The notes beneath the pieces were generated by a model. The model made no database searches. It had not been told where the DNA came from and saw only the letters and a list, made by a program, of their open reading frames with translations. DNA of 64,000 bases from Epiperipatus broadwayi (lineage: Eukaryota > Onychophora > Udeonychophora > Euonychophora > Peripatidae). Positions 22,168-35,859 of the stretch are shown here, piece by piece (position 1 is the stretch's first letter; each line of letters opens with the position of its first letter). Position numbers and translations under genes: made by a program. The DNA lies in the NCBI GenBank assembly GCA_028023455.1, contig JAQFVV010000018.1, positions 4,055,800 to 4,119,799 on the forward strand. Direction: 5' to 3'.

Positions 22168-24511
22168 ATAAGCATGTCTATTATTGCATATCTATTGTAT
22201 TATTAATATTAACTTGTTTAATATGATGAATTTAATAAGATATAACTAAGATGTTTGCATTACAACATAAAATATAAGTATAAATTTTACAAATTCAATA
22301 TTTAGATTACATATAGAATATCAATACTTTATAAATAACAAATAATTAAGGTTATAATGTAACACTGTTTATATAATTCTTATATTTTTTTTTAATATAT
22401 CTAATAGTTTCATTTCTAACGATGAATTTAGTAATAATATAGTAATTAATATTACATATAATAAATTATTTCAACTTTTAAAACACTGTGTAAATCAGTA
22501 AGGAAAATATATTTTCATTTAAATATGAAAGAGCCTTTTTTTGTTTGTTTTTTTTAAGAACATTTTAAAATTTAAATAATATAATAATGACTTCATTGCT
22601 CTTTCCTCTAATATGAGCAGAAAATTTCAAGCTAGCAAAAAATATATAAATAGCACTTAAGAATTATTATGATTTCTTTGCTAAATATTTTTTTTAAATG
22701 AGTGACAAATGTTAAAAAAATGCTGATTTTTTTTATTTATCGGGATTTTTTTTCTTTTTTTTTTCTTGTAAATAATTTTTGAGTGCTTAAAATGTTAATT
22801 TACTCATGATGAATCTTTTACAATGCGAAAATGATAAGATCATTCTGAAAATTGTTGTTATACTTAGAAACTTTTGACTATTGTCTAATTTATTTAATTA
22901 AAACTTGTTATCTAAAATTTTTTATTTACTTTGAAGTGCTCCAAATTCAGCTCAATAAGAAACCAATATATCTTGAAAATAATTAAAATATGATTCTAAA
23001 ATTTAAATTTCTTCATGTTTAATTAATATATTGTCATAAAAGTACTCTATAACAGAATGGTCATTTTATCAAAATAAAAATTTTGATGAGACCTAACTTT
23101 TTGAAAATCTTCTCTGTCTTTTTTCAAATTTAAACTTGTTCAGCTAAAAATTTGTCTTATAGATTTTGAATGGAATCTAGTGAGTCTTATGTTATTATTT
23201 CCCCATATTTGGACATTTTATTCTTACAATTAAATCTTCTTTTTCTATATTATATATTGATAATGTTAACATTATTAATTTCAAGTGTAAGCTTTTACCT
23301 AATATACATTTTAAAAGTTAATATTTCACATTTTAAAAATATGAAAATAAATTTTTAAATAGAATTCTTATCTACTACAATGGAACTTGGTGTTATTGGA
23401 TAAATTTGTCTAATCAAAACTTACTAGAACGAAATTAGATAGTCATTGGACAAATTTTTCTATTCAGAACATTAGTAAAACAAAATATTAGATATTTTAA
23501 TTCTATATTCTTAAAACTGAGATAAATTTAGCAATTGCTATCATCAAAGAAATAAAAATATTAAAGATAAATATATTATTTATTGTTAATATTTTTTTTT
23601 AATAATTATTTTATAATTTAACAAAGGAGATTCTACATTTGGCAAGTAGAAATTTCTTCCCTATGCCATAACAAATATTTTAAGAGTTGTCTTTTTAAAA
23701 CATAAATGTTTCAAATCTTTTTGTAGTGATGCCATTTTTTGGTTTAAAATAAGTGTTTTACAAAAATATTGTGTAAATAATCTTTAATCTGTATATAAAT
23801 TCTGATAATTACATTTTTTCTAGTATTTTCACCTTGGACTAACTAAAATATTTTCTTATAAAACTTGTTATTATTATTGTAAATTAGGTAGATATTATCT
23901 TAGGGATAAGAATATGACTCCTCATATTTTCACTCATATGTTATTCATTGCTTAATAATCCATAAATAAATAAGAGTGAAAATTTTAATATTAGAAGTAT
24001 CTAATAAATAATCTTGAGATGTTATTATTGTAAATAATAACCAAAAAGAAATTATTTTGAAGAGTAAAATGGCACAAATAAAACTTAAGAAACATTATCC
24101 TTTATCACAAGTTTTGAATTGTGAATCAGATTATTGCAATGAAATGGTGGGAATAGTGATAGTGATATTGGAGGGTGATATAAAAAATATATTATTAAAA
24201 AGAATATGTTACCATCTAACTACTCTTTGGTATATGCTTTCAATATTAAGAGCATTTATATTTTGTCAAATTGAGTTGAGATTTCTCCTTTTAAAATTTA
24301 ATAAATGTTGATTAAAATATTTACAATGCTTAATCATTATTATTCTTACCCCTGTGGCTCTTTTTATTATAGCATATATCATACATGTAGTATCTCACTG
24401 AGATTAACCAGTGTCTTACTATTTAACTAAAGTGTTACCATTTATTTAGCTGAGGCTATTTATTTTTCCAGTAGTTTAGGCTGTTCATCTACTCTCTCTG
24501 TCTTTTAGGTC

Positions 24512-24514
<3 letters not shown>
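22168..24514. other. AT-rich intergenic stretch
   Basis: Homopolymer-rich AT DNA. The frames at 23170-23358 and 24057-24311 show no recognisable domain and have AT-driven composition, so I do not call genes. Confidence 0.5.

Positions 24515-24572
<58 letters not shown>
24515..24572. repeat. (TA)n microsatellite
   Basis: A long uninterrupted TA run directly before the second 2.7 kb repeat. Confidence 0.95.
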
Positions 24573-24575
<3 letters not shown>

Positions 24576-27237
24576 ACCAGTAAAAAAGCACCATCACCTG
24601 AATGCAAGTCGGATCCAAACTCAGCTGAACAAAACTGAATTCAAACCCAACTCATCAGCTCAAATTAGTAGAAATCTAAATTGACAGCACAGTGCTATGC
24701 ACCAAGAAACTAGCTCAATGGTTAGTGAGGATTAGAGACTCCTGAACTGACACTAATATTGGATAATTAATTAACTTAAGATACTTTTTTAAGTCAGATC
24801 GTATGTATATGTTGAGGTTGCCAACACAGACAGCGAGCATTAACATTAAAATAATTATTGAATAAGAGAATTAAGAACTAAGAAGCCAAGTGTGTTTAAA
24901 AAATATTTAATAATAATAGTTCATTTTGTTTGAATTTTAAATGATTATATTAATTAATTCTAGTCCTTAAACAAAGTTTATAATTATAATAAGAGTGGTG
25001 GTCCTTATTATATGCCAATGAGTATTACGCAAATTTGAAAGTCTATCTGTCTATGCCCCCAACAAGAAAATAAAAGGCAGATAAAGGTATTCAGTTGTAA
25101 AAGAAATTTTTACTCTAATTTTATATGAAAGAATGTGAGATTTATTTTCACATTCGCAAATCCATTCATGAAGAGCAAGATACGTATTTAGGGCATAACT
25201 TTAACCTTTATTGGAAAACATTTACTTTGAGATAACTGAGAATTTGTTTGACTTTAATTGAAATTACTTCATCATGAATTACGAGCATTTAGAGTGGGCT
25301 TTACTGGAACAGAGAGGCAATGGTGCTGACAAATTATGAGCTATAAAATGAAATTGAAGGACAATGGCTGGTCAATGATCTAAGTCCTATGGCGGCTTGC
25401 ATTTCACAAGTCTTACTGCCCTTTAAGTAGATGGGAACATGGGAAAGCCAGGCTGAGTCATAACTGTGAGCCTTTGGTGTTCCAAATATAACATGAGCAG
25501 GGGAGGAAATGCTTTCTTCCTCTATAATTAAAACATCAGAAATATCATCACCGACAAGCCTGCAAAATGAACGATGGCCCTACGCCAGCAACGTTGAAGA
25601 TGATGACTTGATAGTCACTGCTTGAATAATAAAACCCAATTATAAAATGCTCTACATGATGACTTGATCAAATTAATTAAAGTCAAATGAGCTTTTAACT
25701 AAAACTATTTTAACGCATTATAAAATTATATTAATCATGCCCCAAATATCGTGCCCTTCCTGAATCTAAATAGCAAGTAACAAAGTTGAATTAGAATATA
25801 TTTATTTGATTCCTTTATCAGCCCTTTTTGCAAAAAACATTTTAAGATTATATATGAATAAATATACATTGGTGAATATGAGAAAATAGCTGAGTCATAG
25901 ATTAGAAATGGAGCTAATAATTTATTATTAGCCAATTATAAAAATAATAATAATTTCTTTTGACTCAATGATTAATAGAACTGTATAAACCTAGTTCTAA
26001 TGGGTGAGAATTTACTATCAGAATTAATATTATATTATTTGCACAAAGCAAATGGGACAAAGGAGCTCATCGAGTCGAAGGATTACTGGCATATAATTAA
26101 AAATAAACAACATTAATAAATCACACAAAATATATATAATATAATAAATGAACCGCCATTGTAAAAAAGAAGAATTAAATCTAAGGACTAGAAATTTAGA
26201 ATTATGACATAATAGCATAAATAAAAGTAAGTTTTACACAGAGATTATTACATTAATAAATGAGAAGAGCTTTTAAAGGGAGTGTAAAGTAAAGTTCGGA
26301 AACTGGCCAGATAGTTTAAGGTTCATTATGGAAATATATTACCCATTTCTTTCGGGGCTGGTTTCCTTAGTTTACACTTCCAGGTGAGGAAAATGTAGGC
26401 ATGCATTTGGTCGATTACTTGAACAGCATTTTATTGATTTTTCATGATATTAGCAGCATGATTGGTCCGGAAAAAATTTAGCAGCTTCATTGAAGATTTT
26501 CATGGGATTTCAGGAACCGCAGCCAGATTCCTGACGTTTTAGCCCTTCACCATTCTCTACAACAAAGATGGCTTCTCTTCTCCAAACTTTTCAGAGCTAT
26601 ATATCTGTATTTGATGCCTTCGGGCTAGCACTTCTTTCATTATCAATGTCACAAAATCTACTAGTTGTTTTTAGATACATTCCTTCGATAAGGCTTTCAA
26701 ACTCATTAACTTGAATTCATTTTCTAATTAGAAAATGAATTCTTAAAATCAGAAAATGATTTTAATTAGGAAATCCTTACATTTTAAATACTTATCTTTT
26801 TTTTCTAATTAATAAAACTTAACCCATTGTTTTGGAAAGGGAAAATCTGAAAGCTTATAGAAAGAATGTAGCTTTTAATCATTAAAGTTTTAACAAATTA
26901 TTTAAAGTAAAAACAAACATTCCCAACACAATGAAACTTTTGAACAATTATATATATTTAAATATTTTACAAATATATACGCACAATCCACGCAGTTATA
27001 ATATATATAAATTCATGAATAATTCTATCATGAATTTATTAATAGAATTGATCAATTTAAACCTTAAACTAGTTATTTGAATATATATTTATGAAATGTT
27101 TTTCTTTATGGAAATTAGCGTGGATTGAATGTATAAAGCCCCATTACATTGGAAATTTAAGGTTAGTATTAGGGTTTGAAGTGGGCTGATGGCTGGATGT
27201 CATGAAGCTAGGATTGAACTCAGATCCGACTGCTTCA
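24573..27237 (+). repeat. 2.7 kb non-coding repeat with TG...CA ends, copy 2
   Basis: Direct repeat of 5313-8042 along its full length, starting TGTACCAGT and ending GCTTCA, again between (TA)n tracts. Point differences and indels are spread throughout; the largest is about 70 bases near 25430-25500, present here and absent from copy 1. The internal 30-base palindrome is intact. No coding frame is shared by the two copies, which argues against a protein product. Confidence 0.85.
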
Positions 27238-27261
27238 ATATATATATATATATATATATAA

Positions 27262-28095
27262 TCAGAATTAGCTCCAAATTCACAACTCAACTACACTTGC
27301 CAAAAAAAAAATTAAAGCACAACCAATGGTTTCACTGCTACAAGCAGACTTCTCGAGTATAAAGAATTACAAAATAATAACATATTTAAACTAAACATTA
27401 CCCACAATTCCACTTACCTCCCATACACCCTTAATATTAAAAGAACTTTTAAATAAGTTAATTGCCTTAGAATCATAAATTTTTAATAATAAAGATTATT
27501 TAATTCTTCTTTTTTTTCATTTCTGTCAAAGAAGACAACATTAGCTTCATCAAAATTAATAGTGTGGCCTATATCTTTTTCATGAATATATAAAGCAGAA
27601 CTAATATATTTATTTCTATCCCTACTTTTAAGTATATTCTTTTATTCTATTTTATGGATATATAAAGCAGACCTAAGATATTTATTTAATGAAAGAATAA
27701 ATGTACATAAAAGTAAGGATAGAAATAAATATTTTAGTTCTGCTTTATATATCCATAAAAAATATATAGGCCACACTATTAATTTTGATGAAGCTATTGT
27801 TGTCTTCTTTGAGAGAAATTAAATAAAAGAAAAATTTAAAAATATTTATTATTAAAAATTTATGATTCTGAAGCTATTAACTTATTTAAAAATTATTTTA
27901 ATATTAACAGTGTATGGGAATTGTTTGGAGTTGTGTGTAATATTTATTGAATTATGTTATTTTATAGCCCTTTACACTTGCAAAGTTTGCTTGTAGCAGT
28001 GAAACCATTGGTTGAGCTTTAGAAGATTTTTTTGGCTAGTTTGGTTGAGTTGTGAATTTAGGGTAATTTTGATTATTTATTGACTAGTTTAACTT
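27262..28095. mobile_element. Penelope-like element palindrome (0.8 kb)
   Basis: The left arm (27262-27640, minus) and right arm (27701-28095, plus) are inverted copies of a PLE 3' end. Each encodes the C-terminal part of a GIY-YIG nuclease (RDRNKYISSALYIHEKD, then GHTINFDEA) and the 3' UTR with the GCAGTGAAACCATTGGTTG hairpin. The centre holds an extra partial repeat of ATATAAAGCAGA in the left-arm orientation. It is the same family as the 3' UTR pair at 4.84-5.20 kb. (TA)n DNA lies outside the left edge. Confidence 0.75.
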
Positions 28096-28251
28096 TATGC
28101 AAGGAAGCTTCTTATTTAGGGCAAAAAATTATCTTTGAATGAGAATCAGAATTCAAGATTTTTTATTTAAAGGGAGGGTGTGGTTGAAAGTAATATAGCT
28201 ATGGGATATTTAAAATATTTTATAGATCTTTTAACTAGCATTATTTATTGT

Positions 28252-28401
<150 letters not shown>

Positions 28402-30165
28402 GATGATCACACATACTGCAATCACACATGAGTACATTTAATATATAGTATAATATTAAATGTGAGTTTTATGTAAACTAAGTTATAGAAATTGGATAAT
28501 AAAGTTAGAAAAATAAAATAAATTATTTTAAGTTAAGTTTTAATTAAAAAATCAAAATGGTAGCTGAGGAATGCAAGTAATTAAAAAAATCAATTATGGT
28601 AATTAAAGAAAGTGAAGGAAGGTAAGCAACCAAGATCCTTATCTTTCACCTTCCAATGTCAACTTTTTTAAAATGTAAAATTAGTAAAGTTAAGGGAATA
28701 GTAAAATAAGATCATCGAAGTTGATGATTAAGTCTTAAAGGAAAAGGAAATAAAAAAGGGGTTAATGATTGTAGAAGTAGCAATCATAAATTTCAGTCGC
28801 AATTATAAATAAAAAAATAAATAGATTTGCAAAAAGAGAAAGATCACCTCTTCAAACTACACATGTGAATGCATGAAATATATGTATAGGTGTGTAAAAT
28901 AAAGAGTGTGTAAATAAGAAAATTATTTTATTAAAAAGAAATGGAAGTAATTAAAATAAAAAAATAAATAAATAAAAAACAAGAATAAAATTTTATGTAT
29001 TTTATGAAAGTAAAATAAAGGTGTGAAATGTAATTAATGACATTCCAAAAACAATCAAGAAGATAAGAAAAGGATTCTGGAACAATTAAGTAAAAGTTGA
29101 AAGAAGGAGCCATGTTTTAGTTCTTCTTGAGTCTGCTGAGCTGACAGACAGAGTAGTTCGAGAGCTGTGAACAAAAATGTACCAAGAAGTTGAAACATTG
29201 AGAATGCAGGGCTAAGGGGCCACAACGGACGCCAGTTGATCCACACTCACCTTGGGTGTAAAGTCATCTTCCCCATGAAGTAATAGTAGAGATAGCGCCT
29301 GCCTGATGGGTCACCTTTCCTGTCATTGAAGCCATAAGAATACGACTTAAATCAGCTGCAAGAAAGAATCCAGCCGGATCCCAAGAATTTCCATCTCTAC
29401 AAAAGAAGTGGAGTAATCCACATGATAAGTTATAATTCCCTCATCAACGTCCAGACAGCCTAGGTAATTAACTTTAATATAATGCGCGTGGACACACTTT
29501 CATAAATGGCCACATTAATTTTAAAAAATGCAATTGCAAAAGTGAATCTGAATGAACCAAATAATTAGTAGTTTTCTGTATCAAAAAATACGTGAAGAAA
29601 AGACTATAAGCTATAAAATATCTACTTATAAATATTTAGTATCAAAGAATTATCATTTTAGGAAGGGTTAATTAAAATAAGTATAATTTGTGTTATTTTA
29701 ATGATTGCTTGTTTTATGTTGAAGTATTATATTTTAATGTTTATGAATGTATTACATTAAACAATATTTATTTATAAATAGCTCCTTAAGTCTCATCTTT
29801 CCTTCTTCACCATACTAATTATAATGATATACCCGCAGGGTTTATAAAATGCTAAGTAGACAGTTATTCTAGTAAAAGTACACGTCGATATAGTACAGTA
29901 ATATTAAATCTCGCAAAAATTATAAATATTTTAAGCACTGGATTACTTTAAATAAATCACTCTTATGAATGATATCCAGCAGTCGAAGAAGCGTCTGATC
30001 GGGAAAGATAATACTGAAATATGCCATCGGTAATCTCAGTATTCGATCAGGAATATAGACTTAATTAGTGAATCTATATTGGCTTCTTTGCTTGATGTGA
30101 CAGTCGTGTCGATCGTAAAGTGTAAATCAAAACGTTTACGAACGGTCGAAAAAGTAATTCTGTTA
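28402..30165. other. Unassigned segment between two (TA)n tracts
   Basis: It starts TGTGATGATCACACA after (TA)n and ends at another (TA)n. Part of it (29100-29500) is clearly GC-richer than its surroundings. It has a TATA-like stretch near 29605-29620 and an inverted repeat (ATAATACTGA about 30009, TCAGTATT about 30036). There is no recognised coding family. It could be an LTR-type element or contain an exon; the evidence does not decide. Confidence 0.35.
29245..29350 (-). other. Possible isolated exon-like frame
   Basis: On the minus strand a splice-acceptor-like TTTCTTGCAG (about 29359-29368) is followed by a frame reading SYSYGFNDRKGDPSGRR, then YLYYYFMGKMTLHP, and by an AAGGTGAGT donor-like site (about 29249-29257). 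In that frame a TGA lies just after the acceptor AG, which weakens the case. No homologue is recognised. Confidence 0.15.
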
Positions 30166-30222
30166 TAATATATATATATATATTGTAACCACTTATAATA
30201 TATATATATATATTGTAACCAC
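30165..30222 (+). repeat. TA-linked tandem duplication
   Basis: The unit TTATAATATATAT...TTGTAACCACT occurs twice in tandem (about 30162-30194 and 30195-30223). Confidence 0.85.
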
Positions 30223-30229
30223 TACAATG

Positions 30230-33200
30230 TACACCTATATCACTTTATACACATATAAATGCCCAGGCACCAATTCTATACAAGATAGAATAAAATTTAT
30301 AATTTACGTTGCATCTCTAATTATGAATAAGACTCCTATTATAGTATTAATCTACAGCTTAGATCAGTTAGAGGTTATAGGATCTCATGGTCATCTAGAA
30401 TGTAAATGGGGTGAGAGAAGCATTTATAAACAATAATTATATTATGTTTATTTAGTTATATTATAAGTACTTACTTAAGTTATCAAAAGAAAGCAATTCA
30501 TGGATTAAAGCAAGAATCATGATATGATCAATTCTCACACTATTCAAATACATCCCAGACCAATTACACCACTCATCTAATATCACTGTAAAAATAATTA
30601 ATCTACAGACATTAGATTTAGATTGCATAGCTATACTAATGTTTATTTAAATGATGAAATAATCTCGGGGTTCTATTATATTAATAAAAAGTCAATCCTA
30701 TTCTAAGATGATAATTAAGAAATGAGGAACTATAGTGAAACTGACAATTATTACAATGAAATAAAGGAGAGATCAGGTGCATTTTTATCACACATCATTA
30801 TCTATTTTAAACAAAGTAAAATCTATATATTGGCATTATATAATGTTTGGATCAATTGATTCAGTGTTATGTAGATAAATTGCCTATACTATTAAACTGA
30901 TAAGTATTATAATTAAATTATTTTGAACACGTGTGTGTTGAAGTTGTCAATCGAACGTACATGACCAAATAATTCAGATGGAATCTTATTTCAACAAACA
31001 TTTATTACAAGACACATTTTTTTTACAAACACATCGATGATGATTTAACATTAATTTCACATTAACTAGAAGCTTGACTAAATAACATTTAAATTACATA
31101 AATCCTATACACTTAATTTTTGGAAGCTCTTCCTCTTATCTGTTATTTCAATAATATTTATAACTCTGTTTATTAAATTATTAGCAATACAAAATAATTA
31201 TATATTCACATACCGATGTTTATATCATATATTCTCATTCTGTGCTCTCAATGAACTACGAAAATGGTATCAAATAATCAACTAATGCCATTGAAATTAT
31301 TTCTGTGTGCCTATAACTTTAGATTTACTATATGAAATTAAGGAATAATTTTATTAAAACTAGCTTTAAATAAAGTAAAATTTTGTAATCCAATATTACA
31401 TTCATACCGGGAGGGTGAACTGCCAGTAATAATAATAAATGAAATAATGATAATGTGGATGATGTGATTTGACAAGCTACTTAGAACTTACAATTCCAGC
31501 AATGATCTTTCTCCATATCTCTAAGTTTATCATATCTCCGAATGTGTGCACATTTATAAATTTACGATCATAACGCATTTATTGATTACATTTTCTAACG
31601 GTCTACTTGCGGAAAGAATAAACTTCACTATACGGATGGTACCATGAGCCAATCATTAAATTATTAATCCAACTTCAAATATATTACAGAAATCACTAAA
31701 ACGTCTATCTGAAATAACTAACATATACTACATAACGATAATTACGTGGAATGAAAAGGGAGAGCTAAATACTAACAAATAAATATTCACATACGGTGGC
31801 GCATGAGAACAAAACTCCAAACATCAACTTAATTCATCAACATAGTAGCTATCAAATTTTTTGACACGAATGGTGTGGAACCCAGCCAATTAATCATAAA
31901 TAAACAGAACATCTACCACTTTACTTTAAGGAATATAATTATTACATCATATACTATCAAGTAAGGAAATATACCACCACCCACGGCTCAATAGGTAAAT
32001 AAGTAAAATGAGCATTACTCAGTCCTAATGGCATGATTATCCCTCCAATCGCCTCTTCACTCAAAAGGTATTTAATGCATTTCATATAGGACAAACCCAT
32101 AATAGATAAAGTCTTAAATTTTTACACTCTTTAATGCATAGCGCCAGCTGAAACCGATAGAAAAACAAATAAGCATAAATCTAACTCTTATAAAATAGCT
32201 TATGATAGCAAACATGTGCGAACATATGATCATGTATAAAATATTTTTGAAATCATATCAGACAAAAAAAATGTTATATTAACATTAATTAAATTATAAA
32301 CGAATCTAATATCTATGAAAAAATTATGAATATCGAATTAGCGTAAATACTATCAAGTAAACCTGACCATTTAGCAATATTGGCATAAATATTTTCATAT
32401 ATCTATTGATAATTACTAACTAATGAATAATGATAAGGCACTCCATTTGAACCAATAATATGAGCAGGAGAATATAACATTTTTACATAATACAAGAAAA
32501 GAAAATATTACCGGTTTGGTATACTTTATACCAAAATCTCCAGACGTTCTAGAAGAGATTAGGCAAACAAATACATAATAATAATAACTCAAATTAATAT
32601 CAAAATAAACATAAAAGAAAATCTATCTATCTACCATTTGCAATGGGAAGAAATACATGTCAAACCTTCTATCATTAAAATAAAAGTTTCCCTTTTTTCT
32701 TTTTTTTATTAGTTCACACTTAAAATTTTAAGAGTAGAAAAGTACACATAGCTCAGATAATAATGATGAATAAACAAACAATAAAACATATAAACATTAC
32801 TCCTGCAGGCAAATCAGCAATAATCTTCAATGATCTTAGGGCTTCCCAATGGACATTACAAGCAGCTTTTGCACATATGTAAATCAATTTATTTTTCATA
32901 AACTCTTTACAATGCAGCAAGATTAACCAAATAAATGTTTATGATCCACTCTATTTTTAACTTTGTTCTGTCTAAAATTTCCAACATTTAATAAATTTTA
33001 GTAATGATCAAGATCAAGGTTATTTGGTCATCTATGCTTATACACATTTCTGATAAATAATTATCAAATATCAGTAAGTCACACATTTTATCACTCATTT
33101 ATAGGTGTGAATGGTAAAGTAATTTATTATACATAACTATTCCAATAATGTAAAGTATTAGAATGAATAATTTCTCTTTTTCAGCCTTATTTTACACAAT

Positions 33201-34830
33201 AAAAATAGAAAACTTATTAAATGAGAGTCAATAAAATATTTCACTAAACAGTTCAGCATAACTTTTCCAATTATTATTAGTATTGTTAATTTACATACTT
33301 CTAGTATCACACTATTCATTATAAGTAAGTTATAGCAAAATTGTATTAGAATTTTTTTTATATAATATCCATGCATTCTAAATAAAAGTAAATTCAAATT
33401 ATTAGTCGATAAAAGCTGGGGCTGGTATACCTTTAAAAATTTAGCTTTCCATATTAAACAATCCTATCCTGTGTCCTTCACAATTATACCTTGGAATTTA
33501 TGCTTGAGTAGAGTAGTATGAAAGAAGTTTACTTAGAAAGGAAATAGTAGAGAATTTAATAAAATATTAGGTTCACTTGTTTTATTATTTAATTATCTAC
33601 TTTATTTGTCTGCAAAAGTATTTCACATTCTCTAAAACTTTTTCTGAAGTTCCATGTCTACTTAGCCATACCTCCTTTTTTTTTAGTTGTAATGTAGCCA
33701 ACAATATGCAAGAATTTATTACTTGAAAAAAAAATGTTAGGAATAGAGTATATATATATTAAATTACAAATACTAATATTAAATGAAATAAATAACTTTT
33801 ATATTTTCAAATAAAAGATTATATGCAATAAATAATTAATAAAAAAATATACTAACTGATGGTGTGTGTGTACATCTGTTTGTCCATAAATCCAGAGGCC
33901 TATTAATGACTAAGCTATTATCAATATCTATGGCAAAATAATTAATGTTATTGCAAGATGGATATTCTGAGTGATAATTAGAAATATGAATGAGGTGTTA
34001 AGTGTGGAATGATGTGAAATGACATGCACCTACATATACAAGTTGGATCTTGGAATGGCGATAGACAATAGATTAGAAAATTAATGAATAAGCACTCATT
34101 GGGGCCTTACAAACAATACTCATTCCCACTGGTTGAGCTTTCATACCAACAACTCCTGATACAATCCACTTTCCTCTCCCACCATTAGATATACAAAAAA
34201 AAATTTTTAATGATTGGTACACCCCAACTAACATGAATTATACATTAAGTTATATCACAATTCCTTTTCATGTGAACTCCCCACATTCCTTCATGGTACT
34301 AATCTGAAAGGTCATCACAATATATAATCTACATAGAAGCAAACTACTTTCCTCACATATTCTATGAATAGCAAGCACTCCCTATTAGTAAATATTTTTA
34401 AAATCTGAGTAGCCACCTTTATTTATATCTTACTTTTAAATAAAAAGTAACCAACATTCAATGACAGTTTTGGAAATGAAGTGTGATTTTATTAAACAGA
34501 TCTTTAAATCAGCATATTACAAGTAAAGTTTGAATGCTTCATATATGCTGTTTGATATATGTATCTATTTAAACTAATATGGTTCATTATTACAGGGCAT
34601 TAAAAATGAGATTCTTTCTCTTTCCTGGGATTTATCAACTGATTTAACATCTACTATTTAATAAAATCACTCTCCATTTCCAGCACTGACAATGAATTTT
34701 GGTTTATTTAAAACTGAGTTCAAAATATAGATGGTTACCAATGTTTTAAAAATGTTTATTGTTGAGGAATGCTGACTATTCATAATGCATGTGTGATAAT
34801 ACATGTGTAAAAGTTAATTTGTTTGTATCT
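30230..34830. other. AT-rich intergenic stretch
   Basis: No gene or known element seen on either strand. Frames at 30227-30436 and 33158-33397 are short and without recognisable domains. Composition is slightly less repetitive than elsewhere, so it may be unique sequence. Confidence 0.5.
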
Positions 34831-34837
34831 AAATTAC

Positions 34838-35085
34838 ATATATATATGAAAAGGTTATGCTATTTAATATTTACATATATATATATATGAAAAGGTTATG
34901 CTATTTAATATTTATATATATATATATAACTGAAAAGGTAGTAACTGAAACTTTCATTAGGTTATATATATATATATATTGTTAAAAGAAGGTTGCCTTG
35001 ACAACAGTTTAAAATTATTGATTGTTATTGATATTGGAATTGACTAAGTATTGACTAATTTTAATGATATATATATATATATGCG
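34838..35085 (+). repeat. Cluster of short TA-linked duplications
   Basis: ATGAAAAGGTTATGCTATTTAA is present twice, each copy preceded by a TA tract (about 34847 and 34887). A third, diverged TGAAAAGGTA follows at about 34932, and further TA runs lie at 34964-34978 and 35068-35082. Confidence 0.75.
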
Positions 35086-35656
35086 TATGAAAAATATAAG
35101 AAGAAAACAAAAAATATGATATTTTATATATAAAATAAGAAATATTATGCATTCAGACTTCTAAAGTTTTAATTTTTCAAACTATGCGTTTACAGATTTT
35201 TTATAATTAAATATGACTGCTTTTAATTTGAAACAATGCATTTCAGTACTAAAAATGTTAATTATTTTTATTACAGAATTTTAATTAAGTTATAATTTAA
35301 CGCTGATTGGAATTGACATCTCTTCAAAATGTATTTAAATTGAACATTTTATATTTAATATATATATATATATTTAAAACTTATATTAATTGAATTAATA
35401 TTTTGGGATTATTGCAATTATATAAATTGCCTAAACTATATATATATATAGCTTCAAAATCGATAAAGATAAGGTGCTATTCTAATCATTTTAAATGCAA
35501 GTGTTTTGCTTCAAGTCTAATTATTGTTGGTTTTAAAAACAAACCACACTTTACAATAAGCTTACTAATTTGTCAATGATCACTTATATCAGTTTTTAAA
35601 CTTTTTTTTAATTGTCACATATTTGTTATTGGAAAAATTTAAGCAATAACCGAATT

Positions 35657-35722
35657 ATATATATATATATGCTTCTATAGATATATATAATTATATATAT
35701 ATATATGCTTCTATAGAGGATA
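35657..35722 (+). repeat. TA-linked tandem duplication
   Basis: TATATATATGCTTCTATAGA occurs twice about 45 bases apart, in the same pattern as the other (TA)n-associated duplications in the window. Confidence 0.8.
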
Positions 35723-35859
35723 AAGATAATTTAACTAAGAAAGTTTTTTATTAACAGTGAAATAGTGAATAACTCTCTTATCATAAACATTTTAAAGATT
35801 GGTGCAAAACTGATGGAGAACAATATTTTAGACCAATTACTGCAGTCATATTTCGCTTA

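Noticed and set aside
24057-24311. 84-residue frame as a small gene
   Set aside because: No recognisable domain, AT-driven composition and no neighbouring coding signal.
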